From the NCBI GenBank assembly GCA_944548615.1, contig OX155980.1:41503865-41567864 (forward strand): 64,000 nt of DNA, given 5' to 3'. Source of the stretch: Micropterix aruncella. Taxonomy: Eukaryota > Arthropoda > Insecta > Lepidoptera > Micropterigidae. Shown piece after piece: positions 11,201 through 26,200 of this stretch. Both the position numbers and the translations under genes were made by a program. How positions within the stretch are numbered: the stretch's first letter is position 1; each line of letters opens with the position of its first letter. Below the pieces are notes generated by a model that was not told the origin of the DNA, ran no database searches, and saw only the letters and a program-made list of their open reading frames with translations.

Positions 11201-14200
11201 ATTGGGATCATTTTCACGTACTCTTGAAAGAAATGCTTCACCGCGTGCCCTCATTAAGCAATGCAGTATTAGATAAATTGAGTTGTGTCGCTGAGTCATT
11301 TTCGCCGGATTGCAAGTGGATTGTTGGCGAGGCACCAGAGGTAAAGCGTAACACTTTTTTTTACGGTCTTGCCTTGACAGCATTATATGAGGTGTGATTA
11401 TTTCATAACTTTAGCCTTTGTAGTAATTTTAGATATAACAAATATATAACTGTTGGTTTTATTTAACCCTTCCTATTTGAGTTAACCATTTTTGGTTAGA
11501 CGCTTACAAATGCTAAAATTGTATCTAACCAATATTGATTAGGGCGCTCCGCGCTGCATAAAATGCCAACTTTTTAAATATTTATTTATTATTATCTTAA
11601 TTGTTTGACGAGATAAGGTTATAATATTATAAATTTCAAATTTCAATGCGATCATTTTACAGTTATTCTTTTTACGATCCGTAAAGTAGTTTAAAAGTTA
11701 TGGTCGTTTTTCTCAAGGCCATCGACTTCACGCGCAAAACTGTCCCGGGCAGAAGTGACGACTAAATTTTTACCCCGCGATAGGAGGGGTTAAATTCATT
11801 TAACCCGTTGAGCAGGGTTTCCTAAAATTATTCAACTTATGGCTTTTTTAAACACTGGAATGCCCATACCACCAATTGGTGGTTTTTCTGTTGTGACAAT
11901 TTGCAGGCGGGCGATCTCCGTATTTAAGCAGTTATGCAATTATATGAGAAGACAGTTGCCTTCATTGAAAAGGCCACTATTATATATTAGTAAGCGTGCA
12001 CTACCACCCTACAAACAAATTCTGAAGGTTTGGAAACATGCCATCAAGAGTTTCATTCCCATGGCTGGCTCTCTAAGGGTTAATAGAAATAGAATTTTGT
12101 CACGGCACTCCAGTCATAGAATGTCTATCTGTGTCATATAATATCTATCTATCTTCAATGATATTACCGCCATCAAGGAAACGTATGTACATAGCAGATG
12201 AGACTTGCATCCTTGATGCTGTCCTTTTTTGAAGTCCAAATTTATTTATTTTTTCTATAAATTGATTATTGAGATCCTGAGCCCATGTGCTGAATTCTTT
12301 AATTGACGGTGTTGTTTGGCAGAGCAATTTTCGAAAGAAGTTTTCCCGTATTTTCTTCGATCATTATATTAGCCATGTCCTCAGCAGCCGATAAAATAAG
12401 TTCCTCAGTAATAGTTTAAGGATTTTTGTACTTCGCTTCTCTGTATGCTACCTTGAATGAAGCGATTGAGGCATTGTTTGATACTGACAGTTGCTCAGTG
12501 AAAACGTGTTTTTTTGTGTGCAAATATTTGTTTTTTCTGCTAAAATATTCATGTAGGTTGTCGACCATGTTAGGATGTGTTTTTTCAAGTTGCAGTCTCG
12601 CTTCATTGTTGACTTCTATTGAATTAAAGCCAAAATTCAAGTAGCTGTCTCCGTATCTCGGGCATTTCCGTTTTATTCCTTGCTCGCCACTTTCCGATTC
12701 ATGATTATTAGTACTTGCACTATTGGATTTGTACATAAAAATCAATTCGATTTTAGGAAAAATTAGTAGGTACAGCTTTTTTACTGACACACCTGTACAG
12801 CGACCAATAGCAAGATACACAAACGACCCGACGGCAAGATCGGCTGCCTACACAAATATTTAAACGTTACGAGTATCCGAGGAGGGGAGCGGGAGGTTGG
12901 GTCACAAGTGCCTCGCAGCACCCCTGATCTCTGCGTGGCACCCCAGGTGTCACGGCACATCTTTTGGGAACCACTGTTGTAGAGGGTTTGATTTTAGGCC
13001 ATGGCCTCGACCCATGACGAGTATGCCACTAGTCCTAATTTATTTGAGGGACGCAGGGAATAAATAGGGTTTTTCTTAAAATCAATAAATTCAATACTAC
13101 AAATTTCATTGTAATTTTTTTACAAATCCTAAAGTAAATTAAATTCTGCATCGGTTTGCATAATCTTTTTAGTTTTTTCTAAATTAATTGTCTAACTTCT
13201 GAGTATTGACAAAACAATGAAAAATAGCATAAAAATAATAAATTGAGAATTCAGGTCATTGTCATTCCTTTTTTCATTTTGAAAACATATCTGAACGTTT
13301 ATCAAGAAAGTTTTGAGAAAAAAATAAAGTATTGTGACACCCAATTAGGTCACTAGGAAAAAACATTTTTTTATGTCATGGCACTGATTACATAGGTAAT
13401 AGATTGATCAATGCCATAGTACATTTTGACAACTGTTTTGTGTCGGCGATATGAAGGTGGCGCTCATAGCATTGTATGGCAAAACTAATAGCAATTTATT
13501 TGACAATCTATAACAACATTGTTAGAAAGTATTTTTTTTATATTGATTTGATTGATTTTTAAATATCCATTATTTAACCAATGATAACAATAAAAACATT
13601 AAATTATTAGTGCCATCCATCCCATTTTATATAGGCTGATTACATCACACAAATAATATGGGGAGATTAGAATGCCATCTATTAATTAATTTGCATTAAT
13701 ACATTAATTAAAATAAGGTTAAAAACCAACTAAAACAATAGTACAAAACTATTACATAGGGGACTTGAAAGTGATACGAGCAAGAGCCTCCCAGGTCGAG
13801 GGCACATTCTGCGGGTTTAGGTTAGGGGAAGGGTTCCGATAGAAGGATGGCAAAAGATTACTCGGGGAGATCCCGCGGCTCAGCCGACACGTCGAACGTG
13901 GACAGGCACAGACTGTCTCGTAGACGGCCACTGAAGAGGTGCTCGAAGCTGCTGCCGGAGAGACCCTGAATAAAATTAAAGGTTCAAAGCGTGCCAAAGG
14001 ATCAACTCACTTGTCGGCGTAAAACCCAAAAATAAAATGGCAACTACCGTGTAGGCCTCTTTTATCTTCTCGAAATTGTCAACCCAATAGGAACGATTTG
14101 TGTCAAATAAAAATATTAATTTAGTGAAATATGTGGAATAATTCCTAGATTTATTGCGCTTTACTAGTGTAGTATATTATGATTTTCTATCTGAATAATA

Positions 14201-17200
14201 TGTTTATTTCTTATATTCCCTTTTTAATTAATCGTAATTATCCAAGACAATGGTGGGTTTATTTTTATGCTATCGTTGTTTTGGCGGAAACGCTTATTCT
14301 CGTGGCTTTAAACGAAAAAACAGAAGAAGGGAACTGTCAGCTGTCAAACGTTTGACATTTTGATATAACCTAATTTTGTATCGAATTATATTGAGTAAAT
14401 TGAATAACATGTTTCTATGGCGTTTCCACGCATGGAAATGTGATTACCAAGATTTCCACATCATGACATACTTCATCACAAAGATTTCTCAGCATGGTAT
14501 TTATCATCTCTGTGTCTTATATTTTTGTATTCTCCAATTTTTCAATGCACCGGATGACTTCTTATTATGTAATTGGAACAGTAATTTCGAATGTATGTTT
14601 TAGATTCCTAATTATTTAGTAGCGGCAGGAATGAAAACAGTAGGACTGTCAGCGGCAGGGGGTGTCGGCATGGCTACCGCGGATATTATAATGGACGGAT
14701 ATTCACAATACGACATGTATGAGTTGGATATATCTAGATTTTTGGGACTTCACAATAATAAAGAATTCCTGAAAGACAGAGTGAAAGAAATTCCAGGTAG
14801 GTGTATTTGTATTACGATATCTTCAAACTACAGTACCATATGTATAAGACAATTTCAAGGGACCGCATAATAGCGCATATTATAAATAAAATAGTCTTGG
14901 GCGAGAAAAATTACAAAAAAAAAAACAATACGTCAAACAAAAATATTGTTTATTTTCTCATTCTTTCCCAGTGAAGATTCACTTCGAAAATATATCATTT
15001 TATTGACGTTTAAGAAGCACATCACAGACGTTTGTTTGTTTGTTTCTACTCTTTATTGTAAAATTTCACAATCGGCGGTTCCATTTTCATACGGTAATCT
15101 CATACAACCAACCACTATGAAATGTATGTGTCTTGTTGAATTTGATCGACAGAATTGAAATGCAACACCGTTCATCTTATCCCAACGGAAAATGGAGACC
15201 CAGCCGGGAACCTAAACCGGAACCTTACAATGTAAGATCTGGCAACCTAACAGTTATACCACTGGGCGTCATTGGGACAGAGCAAATTTCTTTTTGTAAA
15301 AACTTGTGGAACCCATATGTCGAGTTTTGAAATTAAACTAAGGCGTTTGACTAAATCATGAACGATCGAATTCGATAAATTTAATTGCTCAGTGATCTCA
15401 TGAGTTGTCATTCGGCAGTTTGCATGAATCTGCCTTTATTTGTTCTTCATCAGCTTTAACTGGCCTTCCAGAACGTGGTGCTTCTATAACATCAAAATCG
15501 CCAGACTGAAATTTTACAAACCAGTTTTGGCACTGGTCTTCTTCTCGATACATCATCTCCATACACATCCAATGCTTTTTTCTTGCTTTAACAGCATTTT
15601 AATATTTTCCATTGCGAAAAAATTAAAATATGCAAAAATGCTGCTTTTGACTTTCCATATTATTTATTAAGGCACCAAACAAAAACTATTGCGCAGAATC
15701 AAACAAACTTTTATACAAACAAGCCTATGTTAATATAGAATGACGATGCGGCTTAAGTGGGAAGTTGACTGTGAAAAGATACGATTAAGTTTTGCATTGG
15801 GAAAAAAATAAATGACTTTCCAAACCCAATATATAGTGAGCTATCCAGGGCTACTCAGGACAATTGTGAGATGTGGTCGATGAGCGAGAGGAGAAACCGC
15901 AGTGAGAAAGCGCTTAGTGTTTTGTTTGCTTTATGTAGTGTTATGCATTTCAATTTCTGTGTATTCAGGCAACCTGTTTATGCAATCAAGCCTGTTTGCA
16001 ATTAGTAAGTATACCTACTGCCTGCAGAAAAGAAATAACCCCGACTCGACGGTTAGCAGCGGCGGTATTTCCAATAGATCGAATGTGTTATCTCACTGCT
16101 AGTTCTTTTTACACTGTGGAAACACCTCAGTTGATAACAAAGCTGTTTGAGATCGTTTTGAGGAACAGACTAAGACTAGTGGCGGTGTAATAAAGTGGAT
16201 AATGGATCAATAATGGATCAACAGTACTCGAATTTTATTGCAATTTTATCGCCCTGCAATACGTTTTCTATTCATATTACTCACCAAGACCTGTTATTTT
16301 AACCAACCACCATTAACTCAGGTAATCTCGATTGTCGCGTAACAAACTTATAAACATACATGCTTATTCGTAACAAAGTATTTAAAGTACATATGTATTA
16401 TTTAGAGAATAAAATCGAGTCTCACCATTGAGTTGATAATATTTAATTGAAATAATAATTGTCATTGTCAGATGGATAAAATGCATATAAGTAATATATA
16501 TACATATAAGTAAGATGTATCAAAATCTTAATATAAGCAAAAAAAAAATATTCTTTAAAAATATCCCGTAATTCTTTATTTAAAACTTTAACAGCGGAGT
16601 ACGTACTTGGTTTGTGACACAAAATATTCCCTAACTCGCGACTCACATACTATGGGCGTGATCGACTTTCATACAGTTTGTTTAAAAATCACATATTCAG
16701 TTCGTAATTTGCATTGTATCAGCGTGTAGCTTAGTCTTTTATCTAAACATATCAGGTCTTTCAATTTAAAACTTAGTTTTTTTTTTGATACTGAACATTT
16801 ATTTCGAAGCAAATTGGAAAGTGCATTTCATTCAATGTATTGTCCATCGCTAGCTATGACGTTCTCTCATCTTTCTGACAAGAGACAGATTCCCCGGCGG
16901 AAGAAGTTTTCGTCCTTGGAGGCTATCCACGAATCTAGCCATTTGTCAATATCCTCGAAAGACTGGAAGCGCTGCTCGGAAAGGCCATGGGCCATTGACC
17001 GGAACAATTAGCAGTCGGATGGCGCAATATCTGGGGAGTACGGCGGGGTAGGTAGGATGTCCCAGCGAAGCGTTTCCAGGAAGTTCTTGGCCTGCATCGC
17101 GACGTGTGGTCGAGCATGGTCATGCTGGAAAATTACCTTTTCGTGCCTTTTAGCGTATTCCGGTCGTTTTATCTTCACAGCATCGCTCAAATTCTTGAGC

Positions 17201-20200
17201 TGAACTCGATAGCGATGGTTTCTCCCGGTTTTGGCAGCTCGTAATAGATGACACCCTTTTGTTCCCACCAAATGCAAAGCATTACCTTGGATCCGTGGAT
17301 GTCTCTCTTCGGCGTGGCTGTTGAGGTCGATGGAAGTGATTCACCGGAGTACGAGCGATATTTTTTGCATTTGGGTTTCTCGTAAAAGGTCCACTTTTCG
17401 TCGCCGGTGATTATTCGGTGGAGAAAACCTTTTCTTTTTTGACGGCGAAAGAGCATTTCACAAGTCATGAAACGTCTTTCGATGTCTCTTAGCGTCAACT
17501 CGTGAGGAACCCAATGCCCTTCCTATTAAATGACTCCCATGGATTTTAAACGTCTCGAAACGGTTGAGGGATGAACATTAAGCACTTCACTTATCTTTGC
17601 TAGTGTCAGACTCAAATCTTCATGGAGTATGGACTCCGATATGGCTTCTTCAAATTTTTACTCCTGGCCTGGGCGCTCTTTGTCTTGCACGTCGAAATCA
17701 CCACTTTTGAATCGGAGAAACCAAGTCGTAACAGTCCTTTCTGTGGGAGTAAATTCCTAGTAAGCCTCCAGCAGCAATCTATAACATTCTGCGGCAGTTT
17801 TCTTTAGATGAAAACAGAAAAGCATTGCTTCCCGCAAATGACGTTTTGTCGTCTCAAATTTCGACATCTTCAAAGCTAACGTTGTTGACACTTCTACGAA
17901 ATGACACAGACTGATAATTGAAGCCTAATGATGACGCATTGACATGAAATATTTGGCAATTTGGTAAATGACTAAAAATATAAGTTACGGAATTTCTTAG
18001 GAAATCGAAGTTTTCAATGCAAGGTCCTAATACATATGCAATTCATTAGCGTGAATTCATAGCGTTAACAAAAAATAGTGTGAATCCATAGCGTAAACAG
18101 AAAAAACGAAAGTGTCGAGAGTCTGCAAAGTATGCGCAGACATTGGAAAAAGCAAAACTGGCAAACAAGGACGCAAGAAGACAGTCTATTACCCAGATTG
18201 CAACGTACCAACATCAATGTTTCAAAAATTTCCACACAATAATAAATACAAACGGAGCTGCCATGGAATTCACCGACCGGAGTCGGGCCCATCATAATAC
18301 TATTTTTTTTACACTTCTGGGGGGTGAGCAGTGGATTCCGGACTTACGAACCGGCTGTGGTAGGTTTAGGACAGCTGTCTTGCCACATGTGAGCGTTCAC
18401 CTTGCCACCCATTCACTCCCCCTTCGAAGCCATAGAATTTGAGATGCGCAAATCGCTGTTTTAGATAATTTTTCTAAGAAAGAGTTGATTATTTTTCTGG
18501 AAAGGCCAAGATCTTTAAAGAGGTGAAATAGAGATTTAGCTGGCAGGCCACGAGCGCCAACTTCCACCGCGTGAAGGTGAACAGTGAAGCCGTTCCGGGT
18601 TACGGCATTTGCAAGATCATGGTATTTATTTATTTTGTACTCGTGGTCTTTTGGGATATTTGATTCCCATGGAACAGTTAATTCTACAATAAGAGCCACC
18701 TTCCGAGATAGAGAGTAAAGAGTTATATCTGGACGGAGGGCTGTGCATCCGAGACTTTCAGGGAATTTATACTGCTTAGAGACCGAATCAACCTCCAGAA
18801 TCCAATCTGTAGCTTTCTCGATTATTGAGAAAGGTTTTGTAGTTAAATGTTTTTTGCCTTTAGAGCCATCCCGCACAAACTGTATTGGGGGTTTGGAGGA
18901 TACTGTCAAACCCTTGTTGGCACGAGCCACTGAGAGACTAATTACCTCGCGAATAACAGCGAGAACTTTGTCATGGCGGTAAGTGTACCGTCCTTGATCT
19001 AAGGCCACCTTGCAGCCAGCTAGAATGTGTCTAGCTGTGCAAGGGGTATTGCTACAGAGGGGACAAGAACTATCCTCGGCAAAGCTCCAACGAGCGAGGT
19101 TACTGGGGTCTGGAAGTGTATGCTGAAAGGCATTCAAATAAAATTTCAGCATCTCTGGCGTCCAGTCATAGAGCATTACCTTCCAGTGCATTGGAGGCGG
19201 AATGCAAAAGTCACCAATTGTTGTCCAATCATTCTGGCATTGAAGGCCAATAGCATGAGCCATACTCTTGCTGTCCTAATCTCCCCGCAAAAGAGACTTC
19301 TTCAAGTCCACGTCGCTCGTGGTTGTACTGCCATACCCCAGACCAGTGCCATTCTGGCTGATTCCAGTAAGGAACCTTTTGTGGAAGTCTACGCGGGCTT
19401 GTAGTTCATTTGAATCACTACAGCCACTTATTACGTGCTTCGATATTGCCGGATCTTTGGAATTGCACAGAATCGAATTTTTGGTTATTCTGGAGTTGGC
19501 GTAGAGCAGAGAGGGCAGTTTAAGCGCTAGCCCAAAATTTTGTTTGGACCTGAAGAGAGTCGAGGGGTCAGCTGGTTTGGCTAAGGACAGCCAGGATTTT
19601 AAACTAGCTGTCACCAGTGCATCTAGACGGGACAGTTGGGTTTTGGTAAAATCGTAAATAAGAAAGGGCCATGACAAATGTGACGTTAGATAATTGTCAT
19701 AGATCCAGGCCTTACGAGGGCCAGAAATTAGCAAGGCATCTATTTTCGCCAGGCAACTTTTGAAATGCTCTATAACATGATCGCCCGAGACGTCTTTTCC
19801 CTGATGGGTGATTTTTCTGCCGAGGAATTTGAAATGATTGTTTGGGTCTATAAGGGAGATATTAGAGCCCTTATATACCAATTTGGGGTCATAGGATGTA
19901 AACTTTGTGCCCATGCGGGCGAGTCCAAGGCAAAAACATTTGGAGGGCTTCACTTTTATACAGCCTGACCAGTCGCAGAAAAGCTCCACTTTCTGTAATA
20001 GCAGGGAAAGCTGCTTGGGGCTTCTGGTGATGAAAGTTAGGTCGTCGGCAAAAGCGAGGCACGACGAGGTGTATTGGCCGTCTGTTTTAAAACGGTAGCC
20101 CCACTTCCTGTCAAACTGGCTCAGGCTTTCCAGAAGTATATTAAAAACTATATTAAAGATCGTCGGGGAGAGGCAACAGCCCTGAAATAGTCCAATTGAA

Positions 20201-23200
20201 TATGGTATAGAGCGGGTAGTCCATTCTTGCGTTTTAACATGGAAAGTCAGACAGTTGTAGTAGGAGGCTACAATGTCACGCACGACTGGTGGGAAGTTGT
20301 ACCAGCGGAGTGCAAAGTGGAGGAGACTGTGTCGGACTGACCCAAAGGCATTCTCTAGGTCGAGCCAGCATACATTGATTTGGCGTTCGTGCTGTCTCGC
20401 ATCCTTGATGGCAGCAGCCAGGAGAGAGTTGTGCTCGAGGCAGCCCGAGACGCCGCGCATGAAGCCTTTTTGAACTGATACTCCAAGGTACTCATTCCGG
20501 TGCATGAATTCGCTCATCCTCGTGTGGACTGGCCGAGCGTCCTTTGGTCCGGTGCAAACTGGGACCTTCGGAATTAAGATGACTGTCGCTCGGCCAAAAT
20601 TCTGTGGGACTACACCGCTATTCCATATATTTCGGAAGATGGATCCTAAATATTGCAGAAGGCAGGGGCATTTTTTGTATACTAAATAGGGAATACCATC
20701 GGGACCCGGAGTAGAGCCCGACGGCTTCCTCGGGCTATAGGGAAGAATTATTGTCAATGATTACGTAAATTACTTCATGTACAACTTTTTTTTCATAAAA
20801 ATGCCCTTTTTTAAATAAATAATTTCATAACTTATCATAATATTTCATTCATTTAAATTTTTTATCTGGAAGATATAAAAGTTAGTCTAATAAATAGGAA
20901 AAATTGTTTCTCTGTCTAATCAGGTTAATTTTTTATAGCCGTTACAATAATGTCAAAAAACCCCGCCGGCAACTTAACACGCGCTATAAAAATCGGCCAC
21001 TGTAAATATTAAATATTAAATATCGCAGATAACCATTGAACTCTGGTGATTTTAAACAAATGAAAAAAATATTTCTGGCGACTTTACAATTTGATTTTTC
21101 TTCTTCTTCTTCTTTCTTAGTACCTATGATTTCTGGATAAATAATATATATATTTTTTTTTAAAGTTATAACTTTGCATCTTTACGGACCACAGGGGCAC
21201 TTATATCCCATGAATTTATACAAAATCTATGTAATCAGTTTTCATAAAACTTGACATGCATGTTATTAACATAGCCCTTCAACAGTTTTATGTATCAAAA
21301 ATGACCATACTCTACCGCAAAGCTTATCGTCCTCAAAGGATAAACAGATTCTACTCTATTGTTTTTTGTCATTTCTGTCTACTCTATTGTCTACTATATT
21401 GTTTTTCGACAGTTTCACTTAGCAGCTGTCTTAACCCGTCAAATGTGAGGCGTCCAATAATGGATGCCTTGGCAAAATGGATACAAAATGTATATAAATT
21501 TATATAAATGTAAATATAAATGTAAATGTGCGCCGCTTTATAGTAATCCGCTCTATAGTAATGCTATAGCTCTATAGTAAACCCCGCTCTATGTAAATGT
21601 AAATGTAAATGTAAATATAAATTTATATACATTTTGCCGTAGGCAAACCCGAGCTAATCGCCAGTCATTTGTGGGGTTAAGGACAAATTATCGTTAAGCT
21701 TTTATTTAACTTTTATTTGATTTTGAACATATCTTTGTTTTATGTTATCAGGTATTCACTACAGCATGCAATATCCATTTCAAGAATTCACAACTGGAAG
21801 GAATTTGAGAATGTCACCTATTTATCCAGTACTTAAGGAAGCTGGAGCAGTATTTGGGCAAGTAATGGGATACGAGCGACCAACTTGGTTTGACAAAAAT
21901 CATGGTAAGGAGGCTATCGTAATACTTTTGTTCCCTGCTCATTTGATTTCTCTCCTGTAAGATAGTCCTTTTAGTAAAATTAAAAATAGGCCCTTTGAAT
22001 TAAATATCACCGAAGCACAAAATAAAATAATAAACAACATGGATCTTTGCAAATGCCATCTCCGGGAACGGCTTCATTATTCACTGTAACACTGTGGAAG
22101 TTAAGGGCCGCATGTTTTACTAGCCAAACCCCTGTAATATCTCCTTAAATATCTAAGCCTCTTCAGGGTCACCTTCAAAATCAATTCTTTCCTGGAAAAA
22201 ATAATATTTTTTTACTATATTTTTTGGTTATATTTTTACATATAAAATATTTAGGTCTGACCCTAGACTATTGGTCAAAGTGAGAAGACCTCATAAGTAG
22301 TACCACTTTAAAAATAGGAAAATTACTGTATATCTTTAAGCTGCTTAGAAATGTTTTGTCTAGAGAATTACTAAGAACAGTTTACTTTGCGCTAGCCCAA
22401 AGCCATTTGACCTATGGAATTATTATGTGGGATGGGGCTTCTCTTATGATTGACCCCCTAATGAAGGCTCAAAAAGCTAATTTAAGATTCATTAATAAAA
22501 GGCCTTTCCTTATTCTTCTGATAATCTATTCCAGGAATTTCAAATCTTAAATACTCACCAAATTTATGCAAAAGTACTTTTATTAAACCAAAAGATTTAT
22601 TAGATATAGTACCCTAGTAGGTACTATATTAAATGAAAAGATCACCATACCAATACATGTGCTTTCGCAAATAAGCACCACTCCACCACACAAACAAGGA
22701 CTACATTTGTTGAAAGGCATTTCTCTTTCATATTACCACGACTATAATAAAATAGGAATAAAATTTGTCAAAGGAAAAAGTAAAAAATACTTATTAAAAC
22801 ATATTAAAATCCTTATTAGATTGGCTTATAAACTAATTAGATTGGCTTTTAAAAACCTAATTAGATTGCCTTTTAAATATTAGAAATTTATAAAGTATAT
22901 TTTAATTAAATAAATAATTAAATTTCATTTCGGCGGTATTAATAATACGGCAAGAAAGCCATCTGCTATGCAATATATCATGTTTCCCAGTTTTATGCAA
23001 GATGAATGAATTATATCAGGAACTGTGACAATAATAAGAATCAAAATCGGTTAATCAATAAACATCGCGTCTCTACTTTAAGCCCAGCAACTACGGGCAT
23101 TGGCCTGCATTTAATTTAATACTGTTTAATGTTTCACCAACCCAGCAAAAATAGACAGCATTATCAGCAAAAATGATTCTTTACTTAGTTAAAATGGTAA

Positions 23201-26200
23201 ATCTAGCTAATGGTGAAATTCCCTGTATCCGATGATGTTTTACTGCGCTATTGTACCTGATGGTTTCGTGCAGCTTAGGCCTGGTGGCCTGCTGTGTTTT
23301 CTAGGTTGGATCAACTCTCAGTTCAGCTCCCATCCGGTAGCCTCCTCAAAGAGGGACTAACCTGGAGAAGCCGCTGTGAACTCTGCGGCTGTCTGAAATT
23401 TGTTCAAATCTGGTAGAAGGGAGCGAGGCTGTACCGCTGAATGCACATCCCAGTGTCTTGCGGTAAGGCGTTAGATTCTCACGGGCTGTTAGCGTAGTTT
23501 ACTGTGGATCGTGTTGTCAGAATGGCACGATGTTATAACTCCCTGGGGTGGCGGGTTCGCCCGTAGTAATTAAAACCCCTCAATGTGCAATCATACCTTG
23601 ATCTGTCAATATTACTTAATATTTCAGTTGAGATGCGTTGCGGCGATGCTTGTGTGCGAAACGCTCACACGGGAACATTTGGAAAACCACCCTGGTTCGA
23701 TATTGTCGCCAAGGAATATGAAGCGTGCAGGGAGAAGATAGGCATTAGTGACTACTCGTCCTTTACTAAAATTGATCTCATGGTGAGAAGAAACCTTGTG
23801 GCTTCTTAGCTTTAACCCGTTGAGTATGAGTCAACCAAATCTGGTCGCGAAACAATTATCCGTTGAGTACGAGTCGACCAAATCTGGTCGCGCGTTTTTT
23901 TTTACTTCTTTGACGTTCTCATATTTATTCATAATTATCTAATTGTTTTACAAAATGATATTTCAATATTCTATATTCGAAATTTCAATGCAATCATTGT
24001 GCAGTTGTTCTTTTTATGATTGGTGTAGTAGTTTCGTAGTTATAGTACTTTAAGTCGATGTCGCCGAAAATCCTGCAAAAGAGACAGATGCATCCATGAA
24101 AATACCCCATTTACTCCAAGGGTTAAGGAGTAATGGAAACTGACAGAAATAGATTTGGATTTACATAAAATAATGGAATTTGACTGTTTGAGGTGCAATA
24201 CCTAATGTGGAATTATTAAACCCCCGACCAATCAATTGCTCGACTGTCTTCAAAATGCCATCATAAGGTATATATTTGACCCCCAAAAATATGACCTATC
24301 TGTCTTTCACCAGATATTAAAGTAGTTTACTAATTGCAATTACCTTAGCAAGATGCATATTTTATGAAGACTCGGCCAGGTTCTTTTTTCTCCCAGATAT
24401 TCTGTTTACTTGAAGGATTTATTCATGCCCATCTAGCCGTTACCTTCCCTTACATTAAAGTCAGAATAATACTCTTGTCAGGATGCTCATTTATAGAATC
24501 GGCTCCCATCGAATATTCAAAGTACTTCATCACATTATCTTTTTCAAGTCATTTTAAGAACATTTTCTCTCAAGTCTGATATATATTATACTCACCTACC
24601 CCAGCCTATCCTTTTTCTCTTTGTCCTTTGGACATATTGCCGCTTTATATGTGATTAAAAAATGTTGTTTTGTATTAGATAGGCATACACTGTTTTTTTA
24701 ACTACCTATTATATTGTTATATATAAAAATTCAGCCTGTGTATGTGCTCACAAAACTCGAGAAGTAGTCGGTCGATTGACTTGAAATTTTGACACAACAT
24801 TGCATTTAAATATGCTAATTTTTTTATAGTGACATTTTGACACAACGTTGCATTGGAATATGCGAGACAAAAGTCTTCCCGCATCTGTGGAATCTTTTGT
24901 GTGGCTCGCTATTAGTGCGTGTCCCATTCATTTCATATCAAACTGAGCCACAGCAAAATGTGGCCGGGTCTAGCTAGTATCTTCTACGACCGGCCGGGTC
25001 TACTTAGTATGCACTATCTTGCCGCCACACTTCTCTAGACGTGTTTTCTAATGATCTGCTGTAAGATATTACAATTACACAATAAGTCTGCAATTTGTAT
25101 AATATTTTATTGTGCAATAGAGATTTACAAATAAACACACAGTTTTAACCGTTCGACTACGTAACGACCAAATTTGGTTGCACATCAGAACACTGTTGAC
25201 TACGTAATGACCAATATTGGCGGTTTGCTCCCAGAGCGCACAGTAATATTATTTTCTAATTCGAACTCATCCTAAAATCCATACCAAGTATCTCATTATT
25301 ACCATAGATACTCGGCAGCTAGAATAATTTCGCGTGTCATTTTGCGGATATTTCTAGTAAAATTCCATTGTCAAATATAATTTTTTTTTTTTCGAGAACT
25401 CATCAAAATTTTTATTGGTTTTTGAGCTAATATCTAATTATTTTTGTATTTAAATAAGCAAAACGAAATATTGCCTTTGATAGAGAGTCTAATAAAGATC
25501 ACGATAGCATTTACAATTTCTAAATAAGATAGCGTATTTTTCCGTAATAAATACAAACGGAGCTGCCATGGAATTCACCGACCGGAGTCGGGCCCATCAT
25601 AATACTATTTTTTTTTACACTTCTGGGGGGTGAGCAGTGGATTCCGGACTTACGAACCGGCTGTGGTAGGTTTAGGACAGCTGTCTTGCCACATGTGAGC
25701 GTTCACCTTGCCACCCATTCACTCCCCCTTCGAAGCCATAGAATTTGAGATGCGCAAATCGCAGTTTTAGATAATTTTTCTAAGAAAGAGTTGATTATTT
25801 TTCTGGAAAGGCCAAGATCTTTAAAGAGGTGAAATAGAGATTTAGCTGGCAGGCCACGAGCGCCAACTTCCACCGCGTGAAGGTGAACAGTGAAGCCGTT
25901 CCGGGTTACGGCATTTGCAAGATCATGGTATTTATTTAATTTGTACTCGTGGTCTTTTGGGATATTTGATTCCCATGGAACAGTTAATTCTACGATAAGA
26001 GCCACCTTCCGAGATAGAGAGTAAAGAGTTATATCTGGACGGAGGGCTGTGCATCCGAGACTTTCAGGGAATTTATACTGCTTAGAGACCGAATCAACCT
26101 CCAGAATCCAATCTGTAGCTTTCTCGATTATTGAGAAAGGTTTTGTAGTTAAATGTTTTTTGCCTTTAGAGCCATCCCGCACAAACTGTATTGGGGGTTT

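Larger units (their letters stand above)
18241..20731 (-). mobile_element. RLE LINE copy B, 5'-truncated
   Basis: Shares its 3' boundary exactly with copy C: the + strand homology begins aataaatacaaacggagctg at 18241 and 25546. The 5' truncation is at 20731, inside the RT N-terminus, after which the sequence is unrelated (gggctatagggaag). Copies B and C are nearly identical by eye, so they are young relative to copy A. It lacks the zinc finger part. Confidence 0.85.

Noticed and set aside
18743..19404. Plus-strand frames opposite LINE copy B (and the same set at 26049-28306 and 510-1130)
   Set aside because: They are antisense shadows of the LINE RT and endonuclease, repeated in each copy.
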